Of a stretch of 64,000 bases of DNA, positions 18,037-25,719 are shown piece after piece (position 1 is the stretch's first letter; every line of letters begins with the position of its first letter). Both the position numbers and the translations under genes were made by a program. Under the pieces are notes generated by a model. The model worked only from the letters and a program-made list of their open reading frames with translations, was not told where the DNA came from and made no database searches. The DNA comes from an uncultured Prevotellaceae bacterium. Lineage in GTDB: Bacteria > Bacteroidota > Bacteroidia > Bacteroidales > Bacteroidaceae. Location of the stretch: contig ONLL01000012.1 of assembly GCA_900318685.1 (NCBI GenBank), forward strand, positions 23,433 to 87,432, given 5' to 3'.

Positions 18037-19101
18037 ATGAACAAGATAACCTTAGAAAACAAAACCCTCTTCGTCACAGGTGCTGCCGGCTTCATCGGCT
18101 CCAACCTGGTGAAGCGCCTGCTCAGCGATACGAAGAGTGCACGCATCATCGGCATCGACAACATGAACGACTATTACGACGTGTCGCTCAAGGAGTATCG
18201 CCTGGAGCAGCTTCAGGACGAACGTTTCACCTTCATCCGTGGTGACATTGCCAACCGTGATCTCATCGATCGCATCTTCCAGGAGTATAAGCCTGCTGTC
18301 GTCGTTAATTTGGCAGCACAGGCAGGTGTGCGCTATAGCATCACCAATCCCGATGCCTATATCCAGTCTAACCTCATAGGTTTCTATAACATCCTTGAGG
18401 CCTGCCGCCACTCGTACGACGGAGGTGCTACGGGTGTTGAGCATCTGGTTTATGCCAGCTCCTCCAGTGTCTATGGCTCGAACAAAAAGGTGCCTTATAG
18501 CACTGATGACAAAGTCGATAACCCCGTGTCGCTCTATGCCGCCACGAAGAAGAGCAATGAGCTGCTGGCACATGCCTACTCCAAGCTCTACAACATCCCT
18601 TCCACGGGCTTGCGTTTCTTCACTGTCTATGGTCCTGCCGGAAGACCCGATATGGCCTATTTCGGCTTTACCAACAAGTTGCTGCGTGGTGAGACCATAC
18701 AGATATTCAACTATGGCAATTGTCTGCGTGACTTCACCTATGTCGACGACATCGTGGAGGGTGTGGTACGCATCATGCAGGGAGCTCCTGAGAAGCATCT
18801 TGGCGACGACGGACTGCCTTTGCCGCCATACGCTGTTTACAACATTGGCAACTCCAACCCTGAGAATCTGCTGGACTTCGTCGATATCCTGCAACAGGAA
18901 CTCATCCGTGCAGGTGTGCTGCCTGAGGATTATGACTTCGAGGCACACAAGCAGCTGGTGCCCATGCAGCCTGGCGATGTGCCTGTCACCTTTGCAGATA
19001 CCTCTGCTCTGGAGCGCGACTATGGTTTTAAGCCTTCTACCTCGCTGCGACAGGGACTGCGCAACTTTGCTGAGTGGTACAAGCAGTTCTATCAAGTTTA
19101 G
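18037..19101 (+). CDS. NAD-dependent nucleotide-sugar 4-epimerase (UDP-glucuronate epimerase-like)
   Basis: 354-residue extended SDR. NAD motif GAAGFIG at residues 11-17; 'DNMNDYYDVSLKEYRL' is characteristic of UDP-glucuronate 4-epimerases (CapI/LpsL group). The catalytic S(S)S and YAATK are present in 'YASSSSVYG' and 'VSLYAATKKSNE', and 'TVYGPAGRPDMA' follows. It would interconvert UDP-GlcA and UDP-GalA. The ATG at 18037 is chosen because the earlier in-frame codons lie in the CTAG repeat. Confidence 0.88.
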   Translation: MNKITLENKTLFVTGAAGFIGSNLVKRLLSDTKSARIIGIDNMNDYYDVSLKEYRLEQLQDERFTFIRGDIANRDLIDRIFQEYKPAVVVNLAAQAGVRYSITNPDAYIQSNLIGFYNILEACRHSYDGGATGVEHLVYASSSSVYGSNKKVPYSTDDKVDNPVSLYAATKKSNELLAHAYSKLYNIPSTGLRFFTVYGPAGRPDMAYFGFTNKLLRGETIQIFNYGNCLRDFTYVDDIVEGVVRIMQGAPEKHLGDDGLPLPPYAVYNIGNSNPENLLDFVDILQQELIRAGVLPEDYDFEAHKQLVPMQPGDVPVTFADTSALERDYGFKPSTSLRQGLRNFAEWYKQFYQV

Positions 19102-19110
19102 AGTTTATAG

Positions 19111-19959
19111 TTGAAAGTGGTGGAGATAACGAGTGCACAGAATCCGCGTATCAAGCATCTGCTGACATTGCAGCAGAAATCATCGCTGCGTCGCAGCGAG
19201 GGTCTGTTTGTAGTGGAGGGACGGCGCGAACTGGAACATTGCCTGACTGCAGGCTATGAAGTAGACAGCATTTTTTGTTGTCCTGAGCTTTTAGGAGAAA
19301 GTCCCCTCCCAGGTAGGACAGGGGGCAAAGCCAGCATCTTCTCCCTTCCCTCATCCCTCTACGAAAAAGTAGCTTATCGCGGCTCTACCGAGGGTATCAT
19401 CGCCGTCATAAAAGAGCGCAGACTCACCCTTGATAGCTTGTTGCAATCTAGCCGAACACTCCCCCCTCTCCAGTTGGAGAGGGGGCAAGGGGGTGAGGCC
19501 GCATCTCCTCTTTTCATCGTCCTTGAGAGCGTGGAGAAACCTGGCAATCTGGGTGCTGTGCTTCGTTCTGCCGATGCTGCCGGTGCTGATGGCGTCATCG
19601 TCTGCGATCCCCTCACCGACATCTATAATCCCAACCTGATCCGGTCGTCCATAGGCGCTGTCTTCACCGTGCCAACTGTGGCCTGCACCAGCGAGGAGTG
19701 CATCCTGTTTCTCAAGCAGCATGGCATCCGCATCCTCACTGCCCAACTGCAGGATTCCCGTCTTTATTATGATACCGACATGCGGCAGCCCACAGCCATC
19801 GTCATGGGAACAGAGTCAACAGGACTCACCCAGCAGTGGCGTGATGCTGCCGATGCCCATATCCGCATCCCTATGATGGGGCGACTCGACTCACTAAATG
19901 TTTCTGTCTCGGCAGCCATCCTCCTCTTCGAGGCTGTCCGTCAGCGGCAGAGTCCATAA
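19111..19959 (+). CDS. SpoU/TrmH-family RNA 2'-O-methyltransferase with repeat insertions
   Basis: 282 residues; an N-terminal substrate-binding domain ('NPRIKHLLTLQQKSSLRR', 'GLFVVEG') and a C-terminal knotted SpoU domain with motif 1 'EKPGNLGAVLRSADAAGADG', motif 2 'IVMGTESTGL' and motif 3 'IPMMGRLDSLNVSVSAA'. Two stretches, 'SPLPGRTGGKAS' and 'TLPPLQLERGQGGEAAS', are extra to the family and are encoded by GC-rich palindromic repeats (19302-19327, 19462-19485). The start is TTG at 19111 or GTG at 19117/19120. It ends 4 bases before the transporter gene. Confidence 0.88.
   Translation: MKVVEITSAQNPRIKHLLTLQQKSSLRRSEGLFVVEGRRELEHCLTAGYEVDSIFCCPELLGESPLPGRTGGKASIFSLPSSLYEKVAYRGSTEGIIAVIKERRLTLDSLLQSSRTLPPLQLERGQGGEAASPLFIVLESVEKPGNLGAVLRSADAAGADGVIVCDPLTDIYNPNLIRSSIGAVFTVPTVACTSEECILFLKQHGIRILTAQLQDSRLYYDTDMRQPTAIVMGTESTGLTQQWRDAADAHIRIPMMGRLDSLNVSVSAAILLFEAVRQRQSP
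19302..19327 (+). repeat. GC-rich palindromic repeat inside the SpoU methyltransferase gene
   Basis: CCCCTCCC...AGGGGG hairpin-type unit in frame, encoding SPLPGRTGG. Degenerate member of the family best seen at 43225-43286. Confidence 0.6.
19462..19485 (+). repeat. GC-rich palindromic repeat inside the SpoU methyltransferase gene
   Basis: Near-perfect palindrome: CCCCCTCTCC and GGAGAGGGGG around AGTT, read through in frame as PPLQLERG. Confidence 0.8.
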
Positions 19960-19963
19960 GCAT

Positions 19964-20866
19964 ATGATGGAAGGAAAGAACCGCTGGGTCTATCATGCCG
20001 TGGCCTTTCTAGTGGTGGCCATCTGGGGCTCCACCTTTGTGTTCACGAAGCTCTTGCTGCTCAGCGGTTTGTCGGCAGCCCAGATCTTCACTCTCCGTTT
20101 CATCATTGCCTATGTGCTGTTGCTGACTTTCTCGCTGACACAGAAGCCCTTCCGGCTGTTTGCAGCTTCACTGAAGGATGAACTCCTGATGGTGGCTCTG
20201 GGCATCAGTGGTGGCTCGCTCTATTTCCTGACCGAGAATTCTGCGATGATCTATACCACGACCACCAACACCTCACTCATCGTTTGTCTCTGCCCGCTGT
20301 TTGCTGCCCTGCTCATATCGATGTTCTACGAGTCCGAGCGTCTGCAGAGCATCCAGATCGCAGGGACATTGATGGCCGCCATAGGCGTGGTGGTAGTTGT
20401 GCTCAATGGTCATTTCGTGCTTCATCTCTCACCCCTGGGCGACACCTTGGCTTTTGCCGCCTGTTTGTGCTGGGCCGTCTATTCCTTATTGATGATTCCT
20501 GCAGGACAGCACTACGACACCGTTTTCATCACACGGAAGGTGTTCTTCTATGGGCTGCTGTCGATGATACCCTACTACCTGCTGCGCCCGGGATTCCCCT
20601 CGATGGACCTGGTCTTCAGGCCCGACATCCTTGCCAACCTGCTGTTCCTGGGCTGTGTGGCATCGATGCTGTGCTTTGTGGCCTGGAACTGGGTCATCAA
20701 GAAACTGGGAGCGCTGACAGTCACCAACTACGTTTATTTCAATCCTGTGACCACCGTGCTCTTCGCATGGCTGGTGCTCTCCGAGAAGATTACGATTTAT
20801 TTCATCTTGGGAACGGTGCTCATCCTCACAGGCATGTACTTGGCAGAAAAGAAGAAACATGGATAA
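19964..20866 (+). CDS. EamA (DMT superfamily) transporter
   Basis: 300 residues, ten hydrophobic helices arranged as two EamA repeats; the first begins 'AVAFLVVAIWGSTFVFTKLLL', the second near 'LAFAACLCWAVYSLL', and 'YVYFNPVTTVLFAWLVLSE' is the typical last segment. Inner-membrane transporter of unknown substrate. Start at 19964 (MMEGKNRW), just after the preceding stop. The last 8 bases overlap vsr. Confidence 0.9.
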   Translation: MMEGKNRWVYHAVAFLVVAIWGSTFVFTKLLLLSGLSAAQIFTLRFIIAYVLLLTFSLTQKPFRLFAASLKDELLMVALGISGGSLYFLTENSAMIYTTTTNTSLIVCLCPLFAALLISMFYESERLQSIQIAGTLMAAIGVVVVVLNGHFVLHLSPLGDTLAFAACLCWAVYSLLMIPAGQHYDTVFITRKVFFYGLLSMIPYYLLRPGFPSMDLVFRPDILANLLFLGCVASMLCFVAWNWVIKKLGALTVTNYVYFNPVTTVLFAWLVLSEKITIYFILGTVLILTGMYLAEKKKHG

Positions 20867-21389
20867 GATCTCGTCAGAACAGCGGCACAAGAACATGGCG
20901 GCCATCCATTCGAAGAATACCAAGCCCGAGATGGTGGTGCGCAAGTGGCTATGGGCGCATGGCTTCCGCTACAGGCTCAACTCACCTCGTCTGCCCGGAC
21001 ATCCCGATCTGGTGCTGCGCAAATATTGTACCTGTGTCTTCGTCAACGGATGTTTCTGGCACGGTCATCTCGTGAATGAGCGAGTGACGGATACGCAGTT
21101 GACCATTGAGAGCTCGGAGTGCTGCAAGATCCCCTCAACAAACAGGGCTTTCTGGGTGAAGAAGATCATGAGGAACAGGGAGCGCGACAAGCAGACGCAG
21201 CAACGGCTGGCGCAGATGGGATGGCACTGCATCACGGTGTGGGAATGCCAGCTGACGCCTAAGCGACGCGAACAGACCCTGCGCTCGCTGGCCTTCACCC
21301 TGAACAGCATTTTCATCGAGGATCATACCGTGCCTCCTGCCCTGAGGAAGCAAGCCAAGGAACAATGTGATGTGGCTGCCGAGGAATAG
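20859..21389 (+). CDS. vsr: Very short patch repair endonuclease Vsr
   Basis: 176 residues. Family signatures: 'RHKNMAAIHSKNTKPEMVVRK', 'LPGHPDLVL' with the catalytic aspartate, 'FVNGCFWHGH' with the zinc/active-site residues and 'W.C...VWECQL'. Vsr nicks 5' of T in T:G mismatches that arise from deamination of 5-methylcytosine. The usual neighbouring cytosine methyltransferase is absent from the window; vsr instead overlaps an EamA transporter gene. Confidence 0.92.
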   Translation: MDKISSEQRHKNMAAIHSKNTKPEMVVRKWLWAHGFRYRLNSPRLPGHPDLVLRKYCTCVFVNGCFWHGHLVNERVTDTQLTIESSECCKIPSTNRAFWVKKIMRNRERDKQTQQRLAQMGWHCITVWECQLTPKRREQTLRSLAFTLNSIFIEDHTVPPALRKQAKEQCDVAAEE

Positions 21390-21398
21390 AAAGAGGCC

Positions 21399-22181
21399 TT
21401 ATTGCATCTGCCACACCACGACGAGGTAGACGGTAAGCTCCGTCAGCAGGAACAGCGCTCCGCAGCAGTCGCCCGTATATCCTCGCAGACGACTCCAGAT
21501 GAGCCGGTAGAGGAAATACATCGACAGGCAGGGCAGGAAGATGACGAACGACCAGTCCACCACATCTCTCATATAATATAGATACAGCCCTATGGGCAGT
21601 AGTCCCTGAATGGCCAGCAGTATACCCGCCTGAGTATTCATGCGCCGATAGACGACATGTGCCTTCGAAGTGGCTTCCGTCCGTGCGTAGGGCAGCATCA
21701 TCACCACCTGTCCTGAGAGCATCTTTGCATAAGGGTCGGCAGCCATGACGGTGAGGGCGGCATAGAATGGCGGCATCGACAGCAGCAGCGTGAAGAGCAG
21801 GGCCATATAGATCACCAGCGACAGCACGCCGTAGGTGCCGATGTGCGAATCCTTCATGATGTCGAGGATGCGCTGACGGTCGCTGCCGCCGCCTCCGAAA
21901 CCGTCGACGAAATCGGCCAGGCCATCCTCATGCAAGGCACCTGTCAGCAGAAGTCGGGCAGCGATGGCCAGCAGTGCTGCTACGGGGTAGGGCAGCACCA
22001 GACTGCCGAAATAGAGCACCCCGCCCATGACGGCTCCTGTGAGCCATCCCGTCAGCGGCCACCATTCCACCACCGAGGCATAGCTCCCCTGTGCTGGCTG
22101 GTGCACCCGCCACAGCGGCAGACGTGTGAAAAACATATAAGCCGCCCAGATGCGGTCGTACCATTTAATATGATTATCCAT
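21399..22181 (-). CDS. cobS: Adenosylcobinamide-GDP ribazoletransferase
   Basis: 260-residue membrane enzyme joining adenosylcobinamide-GDP and alpha-ribazole (phosphate) to give cobalamin (phosphate). Typical 'FFTRLPLWRV' start, 'WWPLTGWLTG', the conserved 'ALHEDGLADFVDGFGGG' metal/substrate motif and 'RILDIMKDSHIGTYG'. The ATG at 22181 is used; an upstream TTG (22190) lies in the repeat. Last gene of the cobU-cobT-cobS operon. Confidence 0.94.
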   Translation of the reverse strand: MDNHIKWYDRIWAAYMFFTRLPLWRVHQPAQGSYASVVEWWPLTGWLTGAVMGGVLYFGSLVLPYPVAALLAIAARLLLTGALHEDGLADFVDGFGGGGSDRQRILDIMKDSHIGTYGVLSLVIYMALLFTLLLSMPPFYAALTVMAADPYAKMLSGQVVMMLPYARTEATSKAHVVYRRMNTQAGILLAIQGLLPIGLYLYYMRDVVDWSFVIFLPCLSMYFLYRLIWSRLRGYTGDCCGALFLLTELTVYLVVVWQMQ

Positions 22182-22182
22182 A

Positions 22183-22236
22183 AATCTCAAATCTCAATCC
22201 TCAAATCTCAAATCTCAAATCTCAACTCTCAAATCT
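22183..22236 (-). repeat. AATCTCAA-type short tandem repeat between cobT and cobS
   Basis: About seven units of the 7-8-base motif CTCAAAT/AATCTCAA fill the whole cobT-cobS gap. The same motif occurs in frame inside the gene at 39809-41491. Confidence 0.85.
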
Positions 22237-23281
22237 AAAAGTACTTCGTGATATTCGCATTGTCGAAGTTGTTCATCTCGTTGATCATCCTCACGGCAGA
22301 GTCGATGAGTGGATAGGCACAGAGTGCTCCTGTGCCTTCGCCCAGCCTAAGGCCCAGCTGTAGTAGCGGTTTCGCTCCGAGGTAGTCGAGCATCTTCCGA
22401 TGACCGCTCTCGTCGCCGCAGTGACAGAATATCATGTAGTCCTTGGCACTGGCGTTCAGCGCACAGGCTGCGAGCGCACAAGCCGTCATGATGAAGCCGT
22501 CGACCATCACCAGCATCCTGAGCTCAGCTGCCCTCAGCATCGCTCCGATGGCACTCACCATCTCGAAGCCGCCGAAATAGCGGATGAGGGAAGGAACGGA
22601 CCAAGGATGGAGGAGGAAACGGTCGATGCTCGTCTGCAGCACTTCCTGCTTATGGCGTATGCCGCTGTCATCCAGTCCGCTGCCAGCTCCGATGCAGTTG
22701 GTCAGGGGAATCTGGCAGAGCAGGCTCATCCAGATGCTCGATGGCGATGTGTTGCCGGCTCCCATCTCACCTATGCAGACGATGTTGCAGCCTTTCTTCT
22801 GGCAGCTGTCTACCAGACTGACACCCACCTCGATGGCCTGTTGCATCTCTTCCTCTGTCATTGCCGGCTCATGAAGGAAATTACGTGTGCCGAAGGCTAT
22901 CTTGCGGTTGATGATACCTGGCACGCTGGTCAGATCATGATCCACGCCCACGTCCACGATGCTCAGGTCGAAACCATGCTGTCGGCAGAACATGTTCACG
23001 CCTCCACCGCCACGGGTGAAGTTCACCATCTGCTGCCAGGTCACCTCACGGGGGGTGGCACTCACGCCTTCCTTTTCTATGCCGTGATCACCGCCCAGCA
23101 GCAAGTGGCAGGGGTGTGTCAGCCGAGGCTCCATCGTCTGCTGCACCAGACATACCTGCAAGGCCAGCTCTTCCAGCCGGCCCAGTGCTCCTTTCGGTTT
23201 GTTAAGGTTGTCAATCTTCCGCTGGATGGCTGCCTCCATCCGTCTGTCGACGGCTTCTATCTGAAATGTTCTCATAGTCAT
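22235..23281 (-). CDS. cobT: Nicotinate-nucleotide-dimethylbenzimidazole phosphoribosyltransferase
   Basis: 348 residues; activates 5,6-dimethylbenzimidazole to alpha-ribazole phosphate for the lower ligand of B12. Motifs: 'KPKGALGRLEELA'-like start (NKPKGALGRL), 'GDHGIEKEGVSATP', 'GEMGAGNTSPSSI', 'CIGAGSGLDD', 'DGFIMTACAL' and the catalytic glutamate region 'LGEGTGALCAYPL'. The ATG overlaps the cobU stop by 4 bases. Confidence 0.95.
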   Translation of the reverse strand: MTMRTFQIEAVDRRMEAAIQRKIDNLNKPKGALGRLEELALQVCLVQQTMEPRLTHPCHLLLGGDHGIEKEGVSATPREVTWQQMVNFTRGGGGVNMFCRQHGFDLSIVDVGVDHDLTSVPGIINRKIAFGTRNFLHEPAMTEEEMQQAIEVGVSLVDSCQKKGCNIVCIGEMGAGNTSPSSIWMSLLCQIPLTNCIGAGSGLDDSGIRHKQEVLQTSIDRFLLHPWSVPSLIRYFGGFEMVSAIGAMLRAAELRMLVMVDGFIMTACALAACALNASAKDYMIFCHCGDESGHRKMLDYLGAKPLLQLGLRLGEGTGALCAYPLIDSAVRMINEMNNFDNANITKYF

Positions 23282-23784
23282 TTGATCTTTACTGCGATGC
23301 CGCTCACCATCAGCAGCACCTCGTCAGCACGACGGGCCACATACTGATTCATCCACCCCTGCAGGTCGGTGAACTGCCGCTGTACGGCATCGGTGCTCAC
23401 GCCGCCACTGCCTATCTCGTTGGTCACAAAGATAAAAGTGGCATCCTGTGCCACCAGTCGGTCGAACTCGGCCTTCGCTTCTGCTAAAGCTTTCTCAGCA
23501 TCCTGAAGGTCGAAGAAGATATTGGTCAGCCATAGCGTGATACAGTCCACCAGCACCACCCGTCCTCTGAGGTCGTGACGGCTCAGCCGACGCTCCTCCT
23601 CGATGTTCGTCCATTGCGGACCGCGACGCTGCTGATGGCGCTCTACACGCTGCCGAAACTCCTCGTCCCATACATGCGCCGTAGCCAGATAAACAGGGCG
23701 GTCCGACAGGCTCAGTGCCAGTCGTTCCGCCTCCTCGCTCTTTCCTGAGCGCTGTCCGCCAGTGATCAGTATGACCCTACTCAT
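23278..23784 (-). CDS. cobU: Adenosylcobinamide kinase / adenosylcobinamide-phosphate guanylyltransferase
   Basis: 168 residues. Walker A in 'ITGGQRSGKS' (about 6-15), the guanylylated-histidine region 'RVERHQQRRG', 'VLVDCITLWLTN' and 'FVTNEIGSGGV'. Phosphorylates and GMP-charges adenosylcobinamide. Start at 23784 (MSRVILITGG). It overlaps the upstream thioredoxin-like gene by 8 bases and cobT by 4, so the four genes form one unit. Confidence 0.95.
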   Translation of the reverse strand: MSRVILITGGQRSGKSEEAERLALSLSDRPVYLATAHVWDEEFRQRVERHQQRRGPQWTNIEEERRLSRHDLRGRVVLVDCITLWLTNIFFDLQDAEKALAEAKAEFDRLVAQDATFIFVTNEIGSGGVSTDAVQRQFTDLQGWMNQYVARRADEVLLMVSGIAVKIK

Positions 23785-24571
23785 GCTGCTGCAAAGCATT
23801 CATGATCAGCTCCAGCGAGCCGTCCTTGATCAGCACACGCTTCTCGGCATCGAGCAGGTAGAGTGATGGCAGGGCAGGCAGGTAGTAGGCTTTCTCCACG
23901 TCGTCGTTGCCGTTCGTGTTCACATATACCACCGCCATAGCCTCGGCCGGCACCTTCGCGGTCTGGTCCTTGATCTGGGGCAGCATCTTCTCGCAGTGCT
24001 CGCAGTAGGGGTCGAAGAACACCAGCAGCGTCAGCGGACTCTTCACGTCATACATCCGTCGCGTCACATCGTCCTCGTCCTTATAAGCGAAGTCTGCGGC
24101 AATGGTGCCGGGCAGGTTCTTCGTCACCTGTTTGATGAGGAACGTTCGCTGTGGTGTCTGTGGCAGCACCCGCAGCAGATGGGCGTACACCACATCATTG
24201 CGCATGGGTGAGTTGGGATTGCCCAGGTAGTGGTCTATCAGGCTCTCAAAGTGCTTCAGTCGTGCTTCAGGTTTGCCGATGCTGTCGATGAACATCTTCG
24301 CACTCTTTGCTGCCAGCGATGAGTCACAGTATTGCAGCATGTTGATATAGTCCACGAAACCTTGTTCTTCTGTTGCACGGTTCACAACCGTCGTGTCGTT
24401 GAAGTCGAACATGCTCCAGTAGCGTTCCATCAGGTATTCCAGTCGTGCCTGCGGCTCTTGCAGCAGATCAGGTATGGCGGGGTAGGGGAACGGACTCTCC
24501 TGCCCCCAGCTGCTCACGGCTGCCATCAGCAGCATCAGCGCAACATATATTCTTCTTTCTATTCCTTTCAT
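23777..24571 (-). CDS. Secreted DUF5106/thioredoxin-like protein
   Basis: 264 residues: signal peptide cut near VSSWGQE; a helical DUF5106-type domain (about 25-140, 'RLEYLMERYW', 'FDFNDTT'); then a thioredoxin-like domain with the redox motif FFDPYCEHC and the cis-proline region 'LPALPSLYLLD'. Predicted periplasmic thiol protein. It leads the cobinamide-salvage operon and overlaps cobU by 8 bases; why it is coupled to B12 genes is not evident. Confidence 0.8.
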   Translation of the reverse strand: MKGIERRIYVALMLLMAAVSSWGQESPFPYPAIPDLLQEPQARLEYLMERYWSMFDFNDTTVVNRATEEQGFVDYINMLQYCDSSLAAKSAKMFIDSIGKPEARLKHFESLIDHYLGNPNSPMRNDVVYAHLLRVLPQTPQRTFLIKQVTKNLPGTIAADFAYKDEDDVTRRMYDVKSPLTLLVFFDPYCEHCEKMLPQIKDQTAKVPAEAMAVVYVNTNGNDDVEKAYYLPALPSLYLLDAEKRVLIKDGSLELIMNALQQHE

Positions 24572-24597
24572 GTTGAGGTCGTTTCTTTTTCAAAGGG

Positions 24598-24629
24598 CAA
24601 AGATAGTGCAAACTGAGCGAAAAACCAAA
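24598..24629 (-). promoter_or_regulatory. Promoter of the DUF5106-cobUTS operon
   Basis: Leftward TTTG at 24629-24626, 20 bp, TATCTTTG at 24605-24598; 26 bases before the ATG, too short for a cobalamin riboswitch in the leader. Confidence 0.75.
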
Positions 24630-24712
24630 TTTTTATTTGACTTTTTCCGAGGTGCCGCCTATCTTCGCCTTTTTTCAAAGGCAAAAATAGGCATTTTTCG
24701 TGATATGAACAA

Positions 24713-24836
24713 ATTTTGGAGCAGTAAATGCAGAGGAAAACTTGTTTTCACTCTGCTGCGTCGTGACAAAATTCGACGAAGTCAGATTTTGGAGCAGTAA
24801 ATGCAGAGGAAAGCTCTTTTTCACGCTACTGCGTCG
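24713..24836 (+). repeat. Two 51-bp direct repeats
   Basis: 24713-24763 and 24786-24836 share ATTTTGGAGCAGTAAATGCA and most of the following 31 bases (period 73). They fill the space between the divergent cob and luxS promoters; the 357-bp gap 24572-24928 holds these repeats and the two promoters, and no gene. Confidence 0.85.
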
Positions 24837-24855
24837 AGTTTTTCTTTCAGATAAG

Positions 24856-24887
24856 TTTGGCGGTTTTCTGGAAAAGCTGTAACTTTG
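24856..24887 (+). promoter_or_regulatory. Promoter of luxS
   Basis: TTTG at 24856-24859, 20 bp, TAACTTTG at 24880-24887; 41 bases before the ATG. Confidence 0.75.
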
Positions 24888-24928
24888 CAGCATAAAAGCA
24901 AGAAAAAAGAAATATAAGCAAAGAAAAA

Positions 24929-25423
24929 ATGGAAGTTATACAGAGTTTCACCATCGACCACACCCACCTGAAGCCGGGCATCTACGTCTCACGCGTAGAC
25001 AGAGGCTTCACCACCTTCGACCTGCGTATCACCGAACCCAACCAGGAACCAGCGATGGCACCTGCTGCCATTCACAGCCTCGAGCACCTGATGGCCACAT
25101 GGTTTCGCAATTCCGAGGCGAAGGACGACGTGGTCTATGTAGGTCCCATGGGTTGTCTCACGGGCATGTATATCATCATGACGGGAACATACACTGTCGA
25201 GGACATGCGTCGCCTGACCATCGAGTGCCTCCAGTGGATTCTCACACAGACCGAAGTGCCCGCCACGCGCCCTGAAGCTTGCGGCAACTATTTGCTTCAC
25301 GACCTGCCGATGTGCAAATGGGAGAGTGCCCGTTATCTCGATCGCTTGCAGCACGATTTCCACAGCGAATACACCAAGCTTCAGGTTACCCTCGACGACG
25401 GAAAGGTTTTTGCCGACGCATAA
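24929..25423 (+). CDS. luxS: S-ribosylhomocysteine lyase
   Basis: 164 residues. Cleaves S-ribosylhomocysteine to homocysteine and the AI-2 precursor DPD. Start 'SFTIDHTHLKPGIYVSR'; the metal ligands HxxEH are seen in HSLEH, with the third ligand cysteine and general base in 'YVGPMGCLTGMY'. Monocistronic: own promoter upstream, tandem repeats directly downstream. No pfs or metH is adjacent. Confidence 0.96.
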   Translation: MEVIQSFTIDHTHLKPGIYVSRVDRGFTTFDLRITEPNQEPAMAPAAIHSLEHLMATWFRNSEAKDDVVYVGPMGCLTGMYIIMTGTYTVEDMRRLTIECLQWILTQTEVPATRPEACGNYLLHDLPMCKWESARYLDRLQHDFHSEYTKLQVTLDDGKVFADA

Positions 25424-25428
25424 TACCG

Positions 25429-25604
25429 CTCGCTCGTTGCGGACGGTGCGCTCGCTCGTTACGGACGGTGCACTCGTAGGTTACGGACGGTGCACCCGTA
25501 GGTTACGGACGGTGCACCCGTAGGTTACGGACGGCGCACCCGTAGGTTACGGACGGCGCACCCGTAGGTTACGGACGGTGGACATGCTCGTTACGGACGG
25601 CGGA
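25429..25604 (+). repeat. 22-bp tandem repeat, eight units
   Basis: Eight head-to-tail 22-bp units sharing the core GTTACGGACGG; units 4-7 are nearly identical, the outer ones diverged. It begins 6 bases after the luxS stop and its last unit runs into the left inverted repeat at 25603. No spacers between units, so not a CRISPR array. Confidence 0.92.
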
Positions 25605-25710
25605 CACCCTAACACCCCACCTGATCTTCTGAAGTGCCTTTGCAGAAAGGATATTTGAAAGGTGGGGTGTTGGCCTGACATCCTACCAACACCCCACCAA
25701 CACCCTACCT
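25603..25710 (+). repeat. Left 108-bp inverted repeat of the VapE-like gene unit
   Basis: Pairs with 27144-27251 in inverted orientation: 99 of 108 positions match with no gaps. The outer 20 and inner 34 positions are identical. It contains four copies of CCAACACCCCACC or close variants (three +, one -). The ends 10 bases before the stop of the enclosed gene. Confidence 0.93.
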
Positions 25711-25719
25711 CCGAGGAAT

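Noticed and set aside
18052-19095. Minus-strand frame of 347 codons opposite the 4-epimerase gene
   Set aside because: Complement of a well-conserved gene; no recognisable protein features.
22400-23347. Plus-strand frame of 315 codons opposite cobT
   Set aside because: Shadow of cobT; composition and lack of motifs do not support a gene.
24675-24893. Small frame across the 51-bp repeats
   Set aside because: It is created by the repeats themselves and overlaps both promoters.
24572-24928. Cobalamin riboswitch before the cob operon
   Set aside because: The promoter is 26 bases from the first ATG, leaving no room for the aptamer in the leader.
25429-25604. CRISPR array
   Set aside because: Units are contiguous 22-bp repeats without spacers, and no cas gene is present.
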